Source: Papaver somniferum (Eukaryota; Streptophyta; Magnoliopsida; Ranunculales; Papaveraceae). From it: a DNA stretch of 64,000 bases. This document shows positions 1 through 11,665 of the stretch, one piece after another; position 1 is the stretch's first letter; every line of letters starts with the position of its first letter. The notes beneath the pieces were generated by a model. It was not told where the DNA came from and made no database searches. It saw only the letters and a list, made by a program, of their open reading frames with translations. Both the position numbers and the translations under genes were made by a program. The stretch covers positions 128,695,302 to 128,759,301 of the forward strand of contig NC_039363.1 of assembly GCF_003573695.1 (NCBI RefSeq). The letters run 5' to 3'.

Positions 1-3000
1 CATGGAAGACGATGCGGAGCTTGCCTCAACAAGTCTTCTCTTAAGAGAACATACCTCAAAAGATAAAACATTACGCTCCGCAGTAACTTTGGCTAATGAA
101 GCATAAGCATCTTCGAAATATGCATGATATTTCTTGCGGATGATTTCTTGGGAGGATAAGCGCCTCTCAAGTAGCGCAATATCCTCCTTTTGCTTTGAAA
201 TAAGACACTCTTTCCATTTAAGGGCTTCATCATACTCTTTACGGAGCAAGGCCATCTGCTTTACAAGATCCGCGTTATGAGCAGATTCAAGGGAAAGCTG
301 AGCCTCGTTATGAACAATCACGTTCATTAACCTATCGGATTTTTTCTGATAATACCAAACATCGGACGTCAACTTGCTTATATGCTCCCGGAGGTGTCTA
401 AGCTCACTAAATCCACCAGCTGGCAGGCGAACTATGCAACCAAGCCAGAACAAAAACAAAATTAAAGAAAAGAAAAAACAAACCTATGGTTTTAGAGGAC
501 TCAGCATCTAAGGAAGAATCGGCATCCTTACGTCCATCCTCAGCAACTTTGGCAGCATTTTTAGCTCTCTCAAGAGCCAACAAACAAGCTTCCAAGGATT
601 TCTGAGTCTTCCTCGGGTCGTCCTCCAACGAAGATATCTTAGAAGCATAAGCAACATTAATAGGCGAAGGTTGCTATGTGCTAACAAGGGCATATTCTTG
701 ACAAGCACGCTCCAACAGAGCACTCAAGTAAGTACACTTAGACCTATAGAATTTGAACACGGTACAACCAACATCTATCTGTTTGCAAAGCTGCAAACAA
801 AGGAGTATAAGAACAGATGAAGAATCAAAACAAAAGGCAAAACGGTAAAGTAAGAATCACTTACTGAGAATGCGGAGAGACGGGGAAGGAAATCAGCATA
901 TGTGTCAATGAAAGCCTCCATCTCTTGGATACTACCCCTGCGGATTTCCCCAAAGCTCTGTCTGGAGCGAAGGCAATCTGGGTCAAAGAATAAATCCTTA
1001 GCCGCACGATATTGAGCAGACAACACATCCAACTGCGAAGCTACTTCAAAAGATCTATCCAGCTGATGACGATCAACCCCAGCAGAAAAAGGACCATACA
1101 GACTATTCAAATATGTCTTATCTAACAATGAGATATAAAAGAGATGTCAGTCTCCTATTTGAGAAGTGCCTGCTTGCCTCACATCACTAATTCTGTATTC
1201 CCTCTTTTGGTCTATCTACATTCCAGGAAATCCATACGCTCCATCGACGGAGCCAAAAGTGGAGTCTTTTCTTGGTTACCAACTGGAGATTTGCAGTAAA
1301 GAGGATGAAAGATTCGAGTCCCGCAGAATAGCTTCAAGGATGGCATCGTCAGAACTACCAAGTCTCAAGTTCTCAAGAAGCTTACCCTTGCTAGACTCAG
1401 TAACAACTCCATCGATCGCTTGAGAAAGAACATGGGGCACGATTACTGAGCCCTCACCACGACGAAGAAACGGCATGGTGGACGAGCTGGGAACCGAAGA
1501 AAAATCTTGAGCACCACCCAAGTCCATATCACCAGCAGAAGGAATATTTCCCAGTATGGTCCAATCTGGTGATGAAGGCTGAAGTCCAACAACCTTTCTA
1601 ACAGGGGAAGCATAAATAGACTGAGCGCTCCTTAACGAGGTCGGCGTAGCATTGAAGGAGAAGCTGGAAAGTGAAATCACAACCTTCTTCTTCGACTGAG
1701 AGTCTGAACTTCTAACCCTCACCACTGGGGTAACAACCTTAGCAAACGAACCACTTGATTGAATCGAAGTAACAGGGGACGAAGGGAGACTCTTGGAAGC
1801 TACAACAGCAGCCTCAGTAGTAGCCGAGACAACAGGCAATGCTCCGCCAGAGAAAGAAAATGAAGGCACCTTTAGAGACAAAGTAAGAGCAAGAGCTTGG
1901 AGACTAACATGTTTGATCAATGGAACATCACCACCATCTAGGAGATTCTCACCCTCCATTGAGCCAGCACGGATAGGACTGAGGTTATCCTTGGAAAAAT
2001 CTTCCTCAATATCATCCAAATGAGGGCTGAGGCCAGTATCCTAAACGTCCTCCATATCTTCATCATCCGGCACCCCCTCACCAACCTTGGGACCCTCATC
2101 TGATGCCTCAAGATCAATAACAGCCTTCAACTTGCCCTTTCTCTTGGAAAACTGTGGAAAAACACATGCGTCAGCTAAGGATCAGGGGCAAGATACTAAG
2201 GAACCTACAAACACAAAGGTATGGAAATGATCCTTACCTTCGCAGGTGTTGGCGCAACTACTTCAGCCGAAGCCTTTCTCTTCCTAGTCCTAGTAGCTAA
2301 GGAATTACCAGCAGAGCCTGGAGCAGTCCTAGTAGCAGAACCTGGAGCAGTTCCAGCTGAAGAAGCAGGGGAAAACTGCAGACCAAAGGTTTCAGGATAT
2401 CAAACAAAGATATAAAAGAAAAAGCCTTCAAGGAAAAACGAAGGTTACCTCATGAGAAGCAGCAGGGTTGAAAACCCAAGGCTGATATCCATCATACTTC
2501 TCAGGCAAAGAAAAATCTACGAGGATCAGCGGTAGTAAAACCGTAGGCCCAAGGACCCACCACACGAAGAGGAGTACGATACCAACGAGCATCATGATCA
2601 AGACGGAGGCGGTCAGACTTAGGCAAAGATAGCCTAACAGAATAAGGGATAACCGTCAAACCAGTCTTATCAATCTCCTCCAGCAGACGAAGGTTGTTAC
2701 CCTCACTGATTTTCTTGGTATTAACATGGATACAACGAGGGCCAACACTCCAAGAAAAAAGATTACTCTTCTGAATAGCATCAACGTACGTAGCATTGAA
2801 GTTGGTATGGGTATAATCCTCTTGCTTAGACCTCCCCTCAGAAAAGGGGTCATAAGACTCCAGAGTTGTCTTACCCTTGCTACGATACCAACACTCGCGA
2901 ATGACGCGCCAGAAATTACCAGTATACTGCATGACTCCTCGGACCTGAGTCTTATTCACCGAGTCATCCCTGGAAGACAAAGCGTCATAGTAGAAATGAT

Positions 3001-3472
3001 CCTTTCTACTAAACAAAGGGAGGAATATACCTGCGGCCAAGTGACCAACACTAATCAAGAGGGTATTCTCATCTTAAGGAAAACCTCGGATCATGGACTC
3101 GGTGAGAACATCAGGACCATCGAAAAAGGAGATATCAAACTTATGGAGGTGAAAAGACTTGGCAATCTCAGCTAAGGACCAGTGACCGTATCTATCCTTG
3201 TCGTGAAGTTGAAGCCTTTGAGGCTAAAAGTGAGGAGGAGGAGGTGGAAGATCCTCAACAACAACTTCCTTTACCTCAGGGCCCGCATCAACCTCAGGGA
3301 TCACAGCCATCTCAGTACCGGCAGGTACCTCAGTGCCCTCAGGAGGCAGAGATGGCGTAGCATCAGGATGATTCATCCGCGAAGGTGGATCAGTAGACGA
3401 AGAGTGCCTTCGTTCCTTCTTCGTAGGCTTCTTCGGGAGCCTCATTATCCCTAACATCAGCCGGAAGAACAT
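1..3472 (-). pseudogene. Broken six-exon gene carried antisense at the 3' end of a Tat-like Ty3/gypsy element
   Basis: Exons read from GT..AG sites on the minus strand: 3472-2449, 2375-2238, 2151-1280, 1121-865, 743-484 and 431 to the window edge. Exon 1 starts at an ATG, has a Pro/Glu-rich head and then a globular domain with motifs such as YGHWSLAEIAKSF and TGNFWRVIRECWYRSKG. This looks like the plant 'putative gypsy-type transposon' domain often followed by a coiled coil. Middle exons are Ser/Ala/Lys-rich and contain a basic KRKGK stretch. The last two exons are strongly helical and Glu/Lys/Leu-rich, a likely coiled coil. It is broken: TAG at 3224-3226, TAA at 3074-3076, a frame slip near 2510, TAG at 2041-2043 and TAG at 674-676. 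It lies antisense just before the 3' LTR at 4185, where Tat elements are known to carry extra ORFs. The exons are clear; the family name is less sure. Confidence 0.7.
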
Positions 3473-3851
3473 TCCATCAACAATGGTGTACGGAAATCAT
3501 AGTCAACGCTAAAAGCAAATTAGGGGCAAAAAAACAAGCATACTATGGGCATGGGTTTAACTAAACCAACAAAGGAATGCGAATTAAACTCATCATAAGA
3601 AGAAATTGGAGATTATCCACCACCATGGATAAAGTCGCAGACAAAGAACGGGCATGGAAGAATCAACATCAAAATACGAAATGATGACAAGCCCAAACTC
3701 TCATACAACATGGGGAACACAACGAAAGCTTCAAATAACGCATGCAGTCATCCAACAAAATCAATGGCGATCAGAGGCAGTTAAACCAAAGCCAAAAAAA
3801 GAACGATCCCAGAAACAAAAATCCAAAAGAGAAGAGAAGAAGCAGAGTGAC

Positions 3852-4020
3852 ACTTACTTGTATATGATAATCGAATGATTGAACCAGATACTTGGCGAAC
3901 CAAAAAGAAGAGTAGCAGTTGACAGTAGGAGAAAACCTCCGAAAGATAAAGAGAGAGATAGTTCGAGAGTAAGAAAAAGGAGTTAATGAAAATTGCTCCT
4001 CTTTATTCTCTTCTTATAGG
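3852..4020 (-). promoter_or_regulatory. Promoter and 5' UTR exon of the antisense gene
   Basis: On the minus strand a TATA-like CCTATAAGAA lies at 4020-4011. A CT-rich leader with TCTCTCTCTTT follows, then a consensus donor CAA|GTAAGTG with the GT at 3857-3856. This arrangement gives a non-coding first exon of about 130 nt and an intron running to just before the ATG at 3472. It supports the antisense gene having its own promoter, independent of the LTR promoter. The transcription start is inferred. Confidence 0.45.
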
Positions 4021-4166
4021 CGGCTAGAGAATCCAAAAATTTGGATGTCCTGAAATTCAAGGGGAATTTATTGTATGAAAAGGCATGTAGGGACAACCCA
4101 ATCGGTATGTGCAAAAATGGCGGCGTAACGGAAGTTTTCTTCCAATCCTACCAAACTGTATAATAT

Positions 4167-4184
4167 GAAAGAAAAGGGGAAAAA
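4167..4184 (+). other. Polypurine tract of the left Tat-like element
   Basis: The run GAAAGAAAAGGGGAAAA is almost pure purine and ends directly at the TG that opens the LTR at 4185. This is the expected plus-strand priming site of an LTR retrotransposon. It fixes the element as plus-strand, with its gag-pol lying off the left edge. Confidence 0.75.
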
Positions 4185-4944
4185 TGTGAATACCAATATT
4201 TTTTGGAGCACGTGTCACGATCTTAGTGGTCGCATACAAGATAACTGTGTAGCTCTCGCTATACAGAGCAATCCAAGCGACAGAGGATACCTTCGTAGAT
4301 CTGCTTTATCTTGTCCCAAGAAGGGATACCTCGACGGCTAAGATGAAAATAGTAAAAGCCTAGTCTATAAGGAGGTAGCTGGCGAAGGGACAGAGGTAGA
4401 TGACATATCTAATCAGCATTAAATACACAAATCTCTTATCTACATGCATAATCAAAACACGTGGATAGAGATGATGTGGCGGTACCAGATTGGCAGAGGC
4501 TGGCGGTGAACGAAGGTACAATCTGTACTAAGGTTGGGAAGTTCTCGAAGGAACGTGGGTCAGCTGAGGTGGCAAAGTTCGACTGGAGAAAGCACGCGGC
4601 GAACGAAGGTACCATTGGTACGGAAGGTATATCAGGAAACGATGGATCCAAAGACAGCAAAGATATACCTGGAGCAGAAGGGGCTATAAATACAAAGCCT
4701 CACCAACAAATTAAGGGCATTCAATACTTAGGAAAGAAGATCTAGTCTTAAGCTTATACCTCTTTAATGTTTAGAACTTAAGTATTTACTTCAACTTGAG
4801 TTCTCTCTATTACTTTGGGAAGCATCTAAGATCTTTGTAACCATCATAACATAATACAAAAAAATCACTCATTACCACGTGGACATAAACTAAAGTCGAA
4901 CTACGTAATCTCTTGTGTCTCATGATAACTTAGTTCCTTTCACA
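4185..4944 (+). repeat. 3' LTR (760 bp) of the left Tat-like element
   Basis: The LTR opens with TGTGAA and closes with TTCACA, a perfect 6-bp terminal inverted repeat, and follows a polypurine tract. A TATA box CTATAAATA lies at 4684-4692, followed by R/U5-like sequence with ACCACGTGGACATAAAC near 4875, a type of sequence common near the ends of plant gypsy LTRs. An open frame at 4461-4745 is LTR sequence, not a gene. The target duplication cannot be checked because the 5' LTR is outside the window; the five bases after it are TTATA. Confidence 0.75.
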
Positions 4945-5087
4945 TTATATTTGTGATCTTTGTTATTATTGTGATCTTGAGTATATTATGCTACTTAGCA
5001 TTATCAGTTCAACAGAGGCATCAATACTACTTAGTATCCGATTCTCTGAGTTGTATACATTACGTAGACTATGGGAAAACGAGTAGT
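4945..5087. other. Unassigned spacer between two Tat-like elements
   Basis: These 143 bp separate the LTR end at 4944 from the point where homology to the 15.3-16.8 kb LTR begins (about 5088). They are AT-rich and do not match the corresponding part of that LTR. They may be an old host remnant or the debris of the deletion that removed the outer part of the 3' LTR at 5088-6513. No coding or promoter signal was seen. Confidence 0.4.
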
Positions 5088-6513
5088 CACACAAGGTTTT
5101 TGTTCAAACTGAGGAAACTTCATAACATGAGGGAAATAATAATAAGAAAATAAGGAATCATGAAGTATGGGACCAGCTATGGATAAGGCATGGCCGGCTG
5201 GCCAATAAGCCCGGTCCCGTGGCACTTTTCCTAAATTTATATTATTTTCATGATTTTAGGGAAATATCATGAAATCAAGGAGTTTGTTGAAACTAAAGAG
5301 TTTCCTTGAAGTGAAGGAGTTTCCATGAGATGAAGGAAACAATGATAATAAAATAAGGGGCATATGGGACCGGCCACTGCTAGGGCATGGCCGGCCGGCT
5401 AGTGGCCTGGTCCCGTGAACTTTCCCTAATTTTATATCCTTTCCTTGATGTGAAGGAAATATTATGAAATTGAGGAATTTCATGGGATGAAGGAAATAAT
5501 AAAAAAAATAATAAGGAACCATGGGGTGTGGGACCAGCCACAACTAGGGGATAGCCGGACGGCTAGTACACTCGGCCCCACGACACCTGTCCCAATTTTA
5601 TATTATTTCATTGGTGTGAATGAAACACCATGAAACTGAGGAGTTCCCTTAAAACGAAGGAAATGAAGGAATTTTCATCGGATCAAGGAAAATAATTGTA
5701 AAAAATATGATAAAATAAAGAATTAAGCGTGGGATTGGCCACGACATGACTGGCCGACTGGTAGGCCCAGTCCCCTAGCACCTTAGCTAATATTTTATTA
5801 TTATTTTTTCTTCCTATTTTGTATAGGTTCATCATTCCTTCGTATTTTGGAATGCTCGTTCATGCATTCAGGTGCTCGTTAATGCATTATTGCTGAATAC
5901 ACTTGCACCATTTTGGTCGGGGCTTACTCGATAGCGGCTCAGATGCCCGTACGTTGAATATTTATCACTAACTCGTGGAATTCCGCTGGGAAGAACCACG
6001 AATTGAAGTAATGAAATGTTATGAAGAACGTAGAATATTTCCGAATATTCAGTTAATGAATTTAAGGATTATAAATAATTAATTGATAGATCTATACTAG
6101 CAGGCATGCTGTCTAGGAGCATTAATTATTTGAGAATTAAGTAATATGAGCTTGTTGAAGCGTCATATTTATTTTATATAGTCAGAGAAAACATTGTTAC
6201 ATCCTGAAGACGTTATTGCTCTATACTAGCAGGCAAGATGTCTAGGAGCCGTCCAATCTTTCGATTATATATAGAAATATTTACTGAAATAGCTCCGCAT
6301 TTATGAGATATGCTATTGCGTCATCTGAGAGACTACACGTCTACATATACTTTGAGAGACAGTATTCTCATCCAGAGGTTCTTCCGGTATGAGCTTTCAT
6401 GCTTCGATGAGAGAAATGAGTCTCAATACTCATCTGATTGCTGGATCAGGAGTATGGACAATTATGGTTTTACAATTTTAGATTTTGTTAAAAATCCACC
6501 ATCTATATTTAGT
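5088..6513 (-). repeat. Partial 3' LTR of the Tat-like element
   Basis: This 1.43-kb stretch is a direct repeat of about 15336-16765. It holds only the first half (U3) of the LTR: on the minus strand it begins TATAGATGG, where the 5' copy has TGTAGATGG. It lacks the TATA box, R and U5 that the 5' copy carries at 13683-14140. The break lies at about 5088. Shared landmarks are the four GGGACC hairpin units, and CTATACTAGCAGGCA followed by TGTCTAGGAGC, which occurs twice (near 6090 and 6220). Confidence 0.75.
5169..5775. repeat. Four degenerate hairpin repeats in the 3' LTR
   Basis: Units start with GGGACC or GGGATT at about 5169, 5366, 5530 and 5731, so spacing is about 165-200 bp. The first two close some 45 bases later with GGTCCC. 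The stem is GC-rich in otherwise AT-rich DNA: the second unit pairs GGGACCGGCCACT with AGTGGCCTGGTCCC around a GGCCGGCCGG core. Between hairpins lie repeats of ATGAAATTGAGGAATTTCAT type. Units 3 and 4 are decayed (GGCCCC and AGTCCC at their right ends). Confidence 0.6.
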
Positions 6514-6814
6514 CGCTCACTGAAAATTAAATCCCCTGCTTAGTGAGGGACAGTCATGTTCCTCAGTCAGCACTGGATGGTGATTTTCTAGTTATAAACG
6601 AAATAAGTAATTGAACTTAGTCGTAAGATAAGATGTTACCGGATTTTCGATTGCACAAGCGAACCATGGATTGAGAGAATATCCCAGTGGCATGATAGAG
6701 CATCGTCTAATTATGTAGCACCGCTGATTTGGTGATGGAACGTTGGTCGGTTTTGGATTCACGGGTCCGGGCCCAAGAAAGGAAATCCTTGTGAAATTAG
6801 GTCTAGGAAATAAA

Positions 6815-7431
6815 ATTTGATATAAAAGGGATTAATTCCTTTTTATTATTATTTTATTTCACCTCCGACCGACCACATTTACCCTTCATCTCCTTCACGC
6901 CAGCAGCAGCAGTGGAAGGAAAACTTTCGTCGGGAATCACCGTCGTCAGCCGTCCGATCACCAGCCGGCAACGACAGGTGCACAATTTTTTATTTTTTTA
7001 ATGTTTGTTGTTTCATGAGTTGTTCATGTTTTGTTCATGTCAAGGTTATATGCATACATGTGCATATACAAGTGCGAGTTTTGTAGAAAACCCTTGTTTA
7101 AAAACGTATGTTCCTTCGATCGTTAGTTTAAGAAACTAGTAACAATCCCTGACTTATGAGAGATTTTTTTTCGTACATAGATCTGTGCCTAGTGATAAAA
7201 TTTTGTTTATGAGCTTTCATGGAAACCAAAACTTTATCTTAAGAGGTGTGAATTTTCACAAAATCAAAATAAACCCTCGTTTCAAAGACGAACGATTGTA
7301 CGAAGGAAATTTTTTTTTTTTTTTTAAAATAAAAACCGTGACATGCTCAAATTTTTTTTTTATATTTACGTGAGTCCTGCTCACATCAAAATACATATTA
7401 TTATTATTTTAAATTTACGTGAGTAAATCAC

Positions 7432-7479
<48 letters not shown>

Positions 7480-7867
7480 TTGTTGAAAATCAAAACTTGA
7501 TTTTGAGTATTCATTAAAAGTAGACAATTATTGATGATGAAATACTGCCTTGGTGTGAGTTTTTCCATAAATCAGTGGTGAATGTTCATACAGTGGAAAT
7601 TATGTTCATGATTTCATAAAAATCAAGTTTCGAAAAACTAAAGTTTTGCTCACTTTGTAGGTTTGAAGAAAAGAGTGAGTTCTGGAAGTGCTAACTCTTG
7701 TACCACAATCACTGCTGTTAGTGGAATCTTAAACAGGTAAAAGTTAAGAATTACCATTTTGGTAGTTGAGCGTTTTTTGCCATCCAGTTGCATGATTCCA
7801 TTGTTTTGTTGAAGTTTGCATCTTGTGTGGATGATATATTGAAGTAGAGTGTTGTGAATGTTACAGC
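6815..7867 (+). promoter_or_regulatory. Promoter, leader exon and first intron of the antisense PMD gene
   Basis: GATATAAAAGGG near 6820 is a TATA-like box. It is followed by a CT-rich leader containing CAGCAGCAGCAG near 6900. A donor CGACAG|GTGCAC lies at 6976/6977 and an acceptor TGTTACAG ends at 7867. The 891-bp intron contains a T run near 7312-7325 and a (TA)n microsatellite at about 7436-7475. The layout mirrors the promoter/UTR-intron arrangement of the antisense gene in the left Tat-like element. The exact transcription start is not visible. Confidence 0.4.
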
Positions 7868-10800
7868 TACTTCGCAAGGATATATGATTCCCCAACTAAT
7901 GATGCCTCCAGAGATGATAAATGCATGGAAGAGATATCTATTCAAGAGGAAGGAGAAGAAGAAACTCCTAGGATCAAGAATATCCCGAATATATATGATG
8001 AGTTCTCAGTGGCTCAGCATAGGCCTGAAAAACGTCTCAAGACTCCAGCGTTTCATCTTCTGATAAATCCCAGGAATGTTACTCAGAAGAAATTGGTAAC
8101 TCCTCGGGCGGCTATTCGATTCTGTCTCGAACGAGGAAATTTTTCCGCTTCAATCATAGAATTTAAGCTTTCTCAACGACCTTTGTAAAAAATTTCTGGA
8201 TGGGCAAGACATATGCTGGGTTTTCCTCGTGTTCGATCTATGCTGGATCGTGCAAAAATAACAAGAGTTATTCAAGCAGCTGGAGACTTGTTCATTTTTC
8301 ACGATGTGAGAGGTATAGTGGCTCTGCTTGCGCGGTGGTGTATTCCAACTCATACCTTCATATGCAGCTGGGGAGAGTTTACTATCACCTTAGAGGATGT
8401 AGTTGCTTTGTTGCATCTTCCAGTCACAGGCAATCTTCCTGAAAGTCTTTCAGCGGAGGAGAAAACAATTTCCAATATTTTTGACAGCCAAAATGGAGGA
8501 AATTAATAAAGTATCCAGTAAATGTTGTTATGCTCACTGGTTAACACACTGGTGGCCAAGAGATGAGGCTCCTGAAACTCCCGTTGACGGTATATTATCT
8601 ATTGATGCTTTCTTATGTTTATGGTTGTCCAGATATGTATTTGAAGATAGTGGAAACTTGTTGAAGCCGTTTGTGATTCCTTTTGCTATCAAGATGGCCC
8701 AAGGTAAGCAACTTCCAATTGGCAGTCTATTCTCGGGTTCTTTGTACTCCAACTTAGACTCCTTGGTTATAGATTCCAGCATATCCAACAACTTTATGAA
8801 GATTGAATGTTATGCCAATACGATGTTTCTCCAGGCCTTGATGTGGGAACATTTCAAGAATTGTGCACCCATTCATCGTATTATCTTACAAGGACCGAAT
8901 GCTGATGCTCGACACATTTTTTCTGAGAAGGATAATGCCAGGATCATGCGTTGGTCTACAAAGAAGCCCCGAGTTAAACCGCGTCTTGTTGATGTGTTAG
9001 ACAAGGAGTATGAGTTTAACTTTCGTCCATAGGTGTCAATTCCTCCTTATATTTCTCAGTTAACAACCTTCAATACTGAGGAAAGTGTTACCTTGAAATC
9101 CGGTGCAGATAGAAGTGATAGTGAGAGATCTTTCATGCTAAGTTGCACTCCTGGTCACTTAGTGTCAGCAACATATGGAGATTTTTCAGTGGAAGAATAC
9201 AACATCGATAGAGCAGATTGACAAATGGGCATGGATCAGTGTGTTCCGACTCTTTGAAGGAGAAAGCCATCAGTTGAACAACTTATGACCCGTTTAGACT
9301 GTACTCATGTGGAAGGAACCGATTATTGGTTTCCCTGTTCTGAACGAATTATGTATGTGACTCCTGGTTATATAAACTTTTGGGATCAACAATTAGACCT
9401 TCTACATGATTATGTGATGGTTGGTTACCCTTGGTGAAAAATCCTCTTTCTGCTGAGATGATTTCTACTCGACCAAGACTGAAGTATTTATAAGGCGATA
9501 AACGAAAGACATTTACAGGATGTCCTCAAGTATGTATTCTTCCTATAATCTCCATAAGAATATGATAATTGTATCTTAATTATCTCATCAATTTTTACAG
9601 GACGGTCGTATTGTGAGACCTCGGATTGATTTAGACTTCATGGAGAAGGAAGCAATTGTTCATGGCGGAGAAGGCAGGAGCAAGAATTATAAGATGTTGC
9701 CTAACACCATAAAGTCCCCAGTGATTTCTTTGGTGAGTTGTCGATATTCCTTTCAAAATGACTTCTTCCCATCCATATAATTAGGATCACAAAACCAATG
9801 TTTGTTACTCCGTTACTTACTCCATCGAGTATCGATGGTATTCAATTCTCTACTGGACAAACAATTTCTGAATCAAGTGCCGAAGAAGAAGTCGGTGTAA
9901 GTATTTCTTCGTATAACCAATTATGATGCTTTGTACATAAAATTATAATTGTTGAGAATATATCCAGGAGGATATAGCCATGGAAGTGGAGAGTACTGGT
10001 GATGCTCGCTCATCTTCGGAGAATGGCGATAAAGAAAATTCCCAGAGCTCAATACCGAATGAAAGTAATGATGCTCTTGATGCTGATACAGGCAATTCTG
10101 GTTCTTTGAACGCTTCAGATACCACCCAAGTAAGTATTTCCCTTGAATTTTATCCATAGAAGCATAAACTTGTTGATTTATGAATGAATGAGAACTCATG
10201 TGAATATACGAAAAGTTTTGTCGAAATACGTCACCAGGAATTCCAGAATTCAGCCCTTTAGCAAAAGCGTTGTGAATCTTCGTCCGATGTCGGATTTTTA
10301 CGGTCTACCCCAGTTTTCTTATGACCAGGAAATTTCCAAGCTTTAGGAAAGAATATTGTTGAGTTTTGAGCATGTTTATAGGTCGAAATCGATAAAACAG
10401 TAAACTTCCAGGAGACTTCCAGAAAATTTTCAGCTATCATGTAGTCCAATGTTTTGGCCACATCTTTTTGCTCTTTCATCCAATCACTATGAAATTTTGA
10501 TATGTTGTAGATAACATCTATTTGAAGATAATAATATATAATTCAACCTTAGATTATTCACCAATTTCTCCCAGTTCGTCATCTTATGCAAGGTAGTATA
10601 AAATTTCTTTAGATGAGCTTGTTGCAAGACGTGTTTTTATGACTTTCACGCTATTTATTCATGTATTTAATGAATAATGATGAAATTTGATCATGTTATA
10701 CCACTTACGTACGGGATTTTATGATTCCCTTTGGTTTCCATGTTTAGATTGCTCTAATCTCATGTAATCTTCGTATTAGGTGCCAAATACCGAAGTTGAG

Positions 10801-11537
10801 AACAATGAAACCAATAATGATAACTCGAGCATCCCAGGGGTTATTAATGAGAGGGTTTTTACTAAAGATGTTAAGGAGACCGAGATTTGAATTGTTGTTG
10901 CTTCAGTGATGGAAGAAACTGAACCAAGAGCAGAAGAGATTGTCCCTGAAGAGACCGTTGCCATGACTGTAGAAATTGCTCCAATAACTGAGAATCGTAT
11001 AGTGGTGCATGAATACTCGAGTGCAGGAATTGATTTTGATCCTCCATTTGATGCATCACTCCCATACCATAAACTAGTTGGTGGATTCAGCGTTCCTATT
11101 GGATATGTCGGCTTGTACGAGAAGATATGGAGGAAATTTGGTCACATCATCGTTACCAGAGATCCCAAGCGTGCTTATTATTTAACAATGCAATTAAGTG
11201 TTATCTTGCGTGTTGTAAGTGATATATGCTCTAGGGACAGAAATTCTGTTGCTCCAGATGTACTCTTTGATTGGGAGTTCAACTTGGAGAATTCTGAAAG
11301 ACTTGGCTTCAATGTGAGTGGCTTCGTAAGAAGATATATGCTATCAAGGACTCATGCAAGAATAATATACCCGTTTCCAATTATGTTGTGACGGAGAAGG
11401 AAGACAAGATTGCTAGGCTGACTGAAGAGCTAAACATGGAGAAGGAAGCTTTACAAGTCTTGAAGGATGCAGAGGAGCGAAAATCTTTCTTTGCTGATTT
11501 TCTTTGTTTTCCTTTCCATAATCTCTTAAACTTCTGA
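7868..11537 (+). pseudogene. Plant mobile domain (PMD) pseudogene, antisense extra gene of the Tat-like element
   Basis: The first coding exon runs from 7868 to 9529. It holds a PMD (aminotransferase-like) domain: KISGWARHMLGFPRVRSML, then WCIPTHTFICSWGEFTITL and LEDVVALLHLPVTG, then CCYAHWLTHWWPRD, and QMGMDQCVP with EGTDYWFPCSERIMYVTPG near its end. Later exons (9601-9732, 9785-9896, 9968-10129, 10780 to about 11537) are acidic and Ser/Asn-rich and end in a short coiled coil (TEKEDKIARLTEELNMEK). Breaks: stop at 8186-8188, frameshift near 8495, stops at 9030-9032, 9219-9221 and 10888-10890, and a frame change near 11390. PMD proteins are known as plant MAIN/MAIL factors and as cargo of Mutator-like and gypsy elements. 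The domain is clear; the decayed copy is unlikely to be functional. Confidence 0.8.
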
Positions 11538-11665
11538 ACTTCTGAGAGATGTGAGGTTTTGTTTTTTGGTTTTGATTAGTTTTGGATAAGTAGATGATTG
11601 AGGATTTTCTTTGGATTTGATAGAGATTTTCTTTAAGTAAACTGAATTTTGATAAATTGTTGAAT

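Noticed and set aside
4461..4745. 94-aa plus-strand frame
   Set aside because: It lies wholly within the 3' LTR of the left Tat-like element and runs through its TATA box.
8534..8791. 85-aa minus-strand frame
   Set aside because: It is the reverse shadow of the PMD coding exon.
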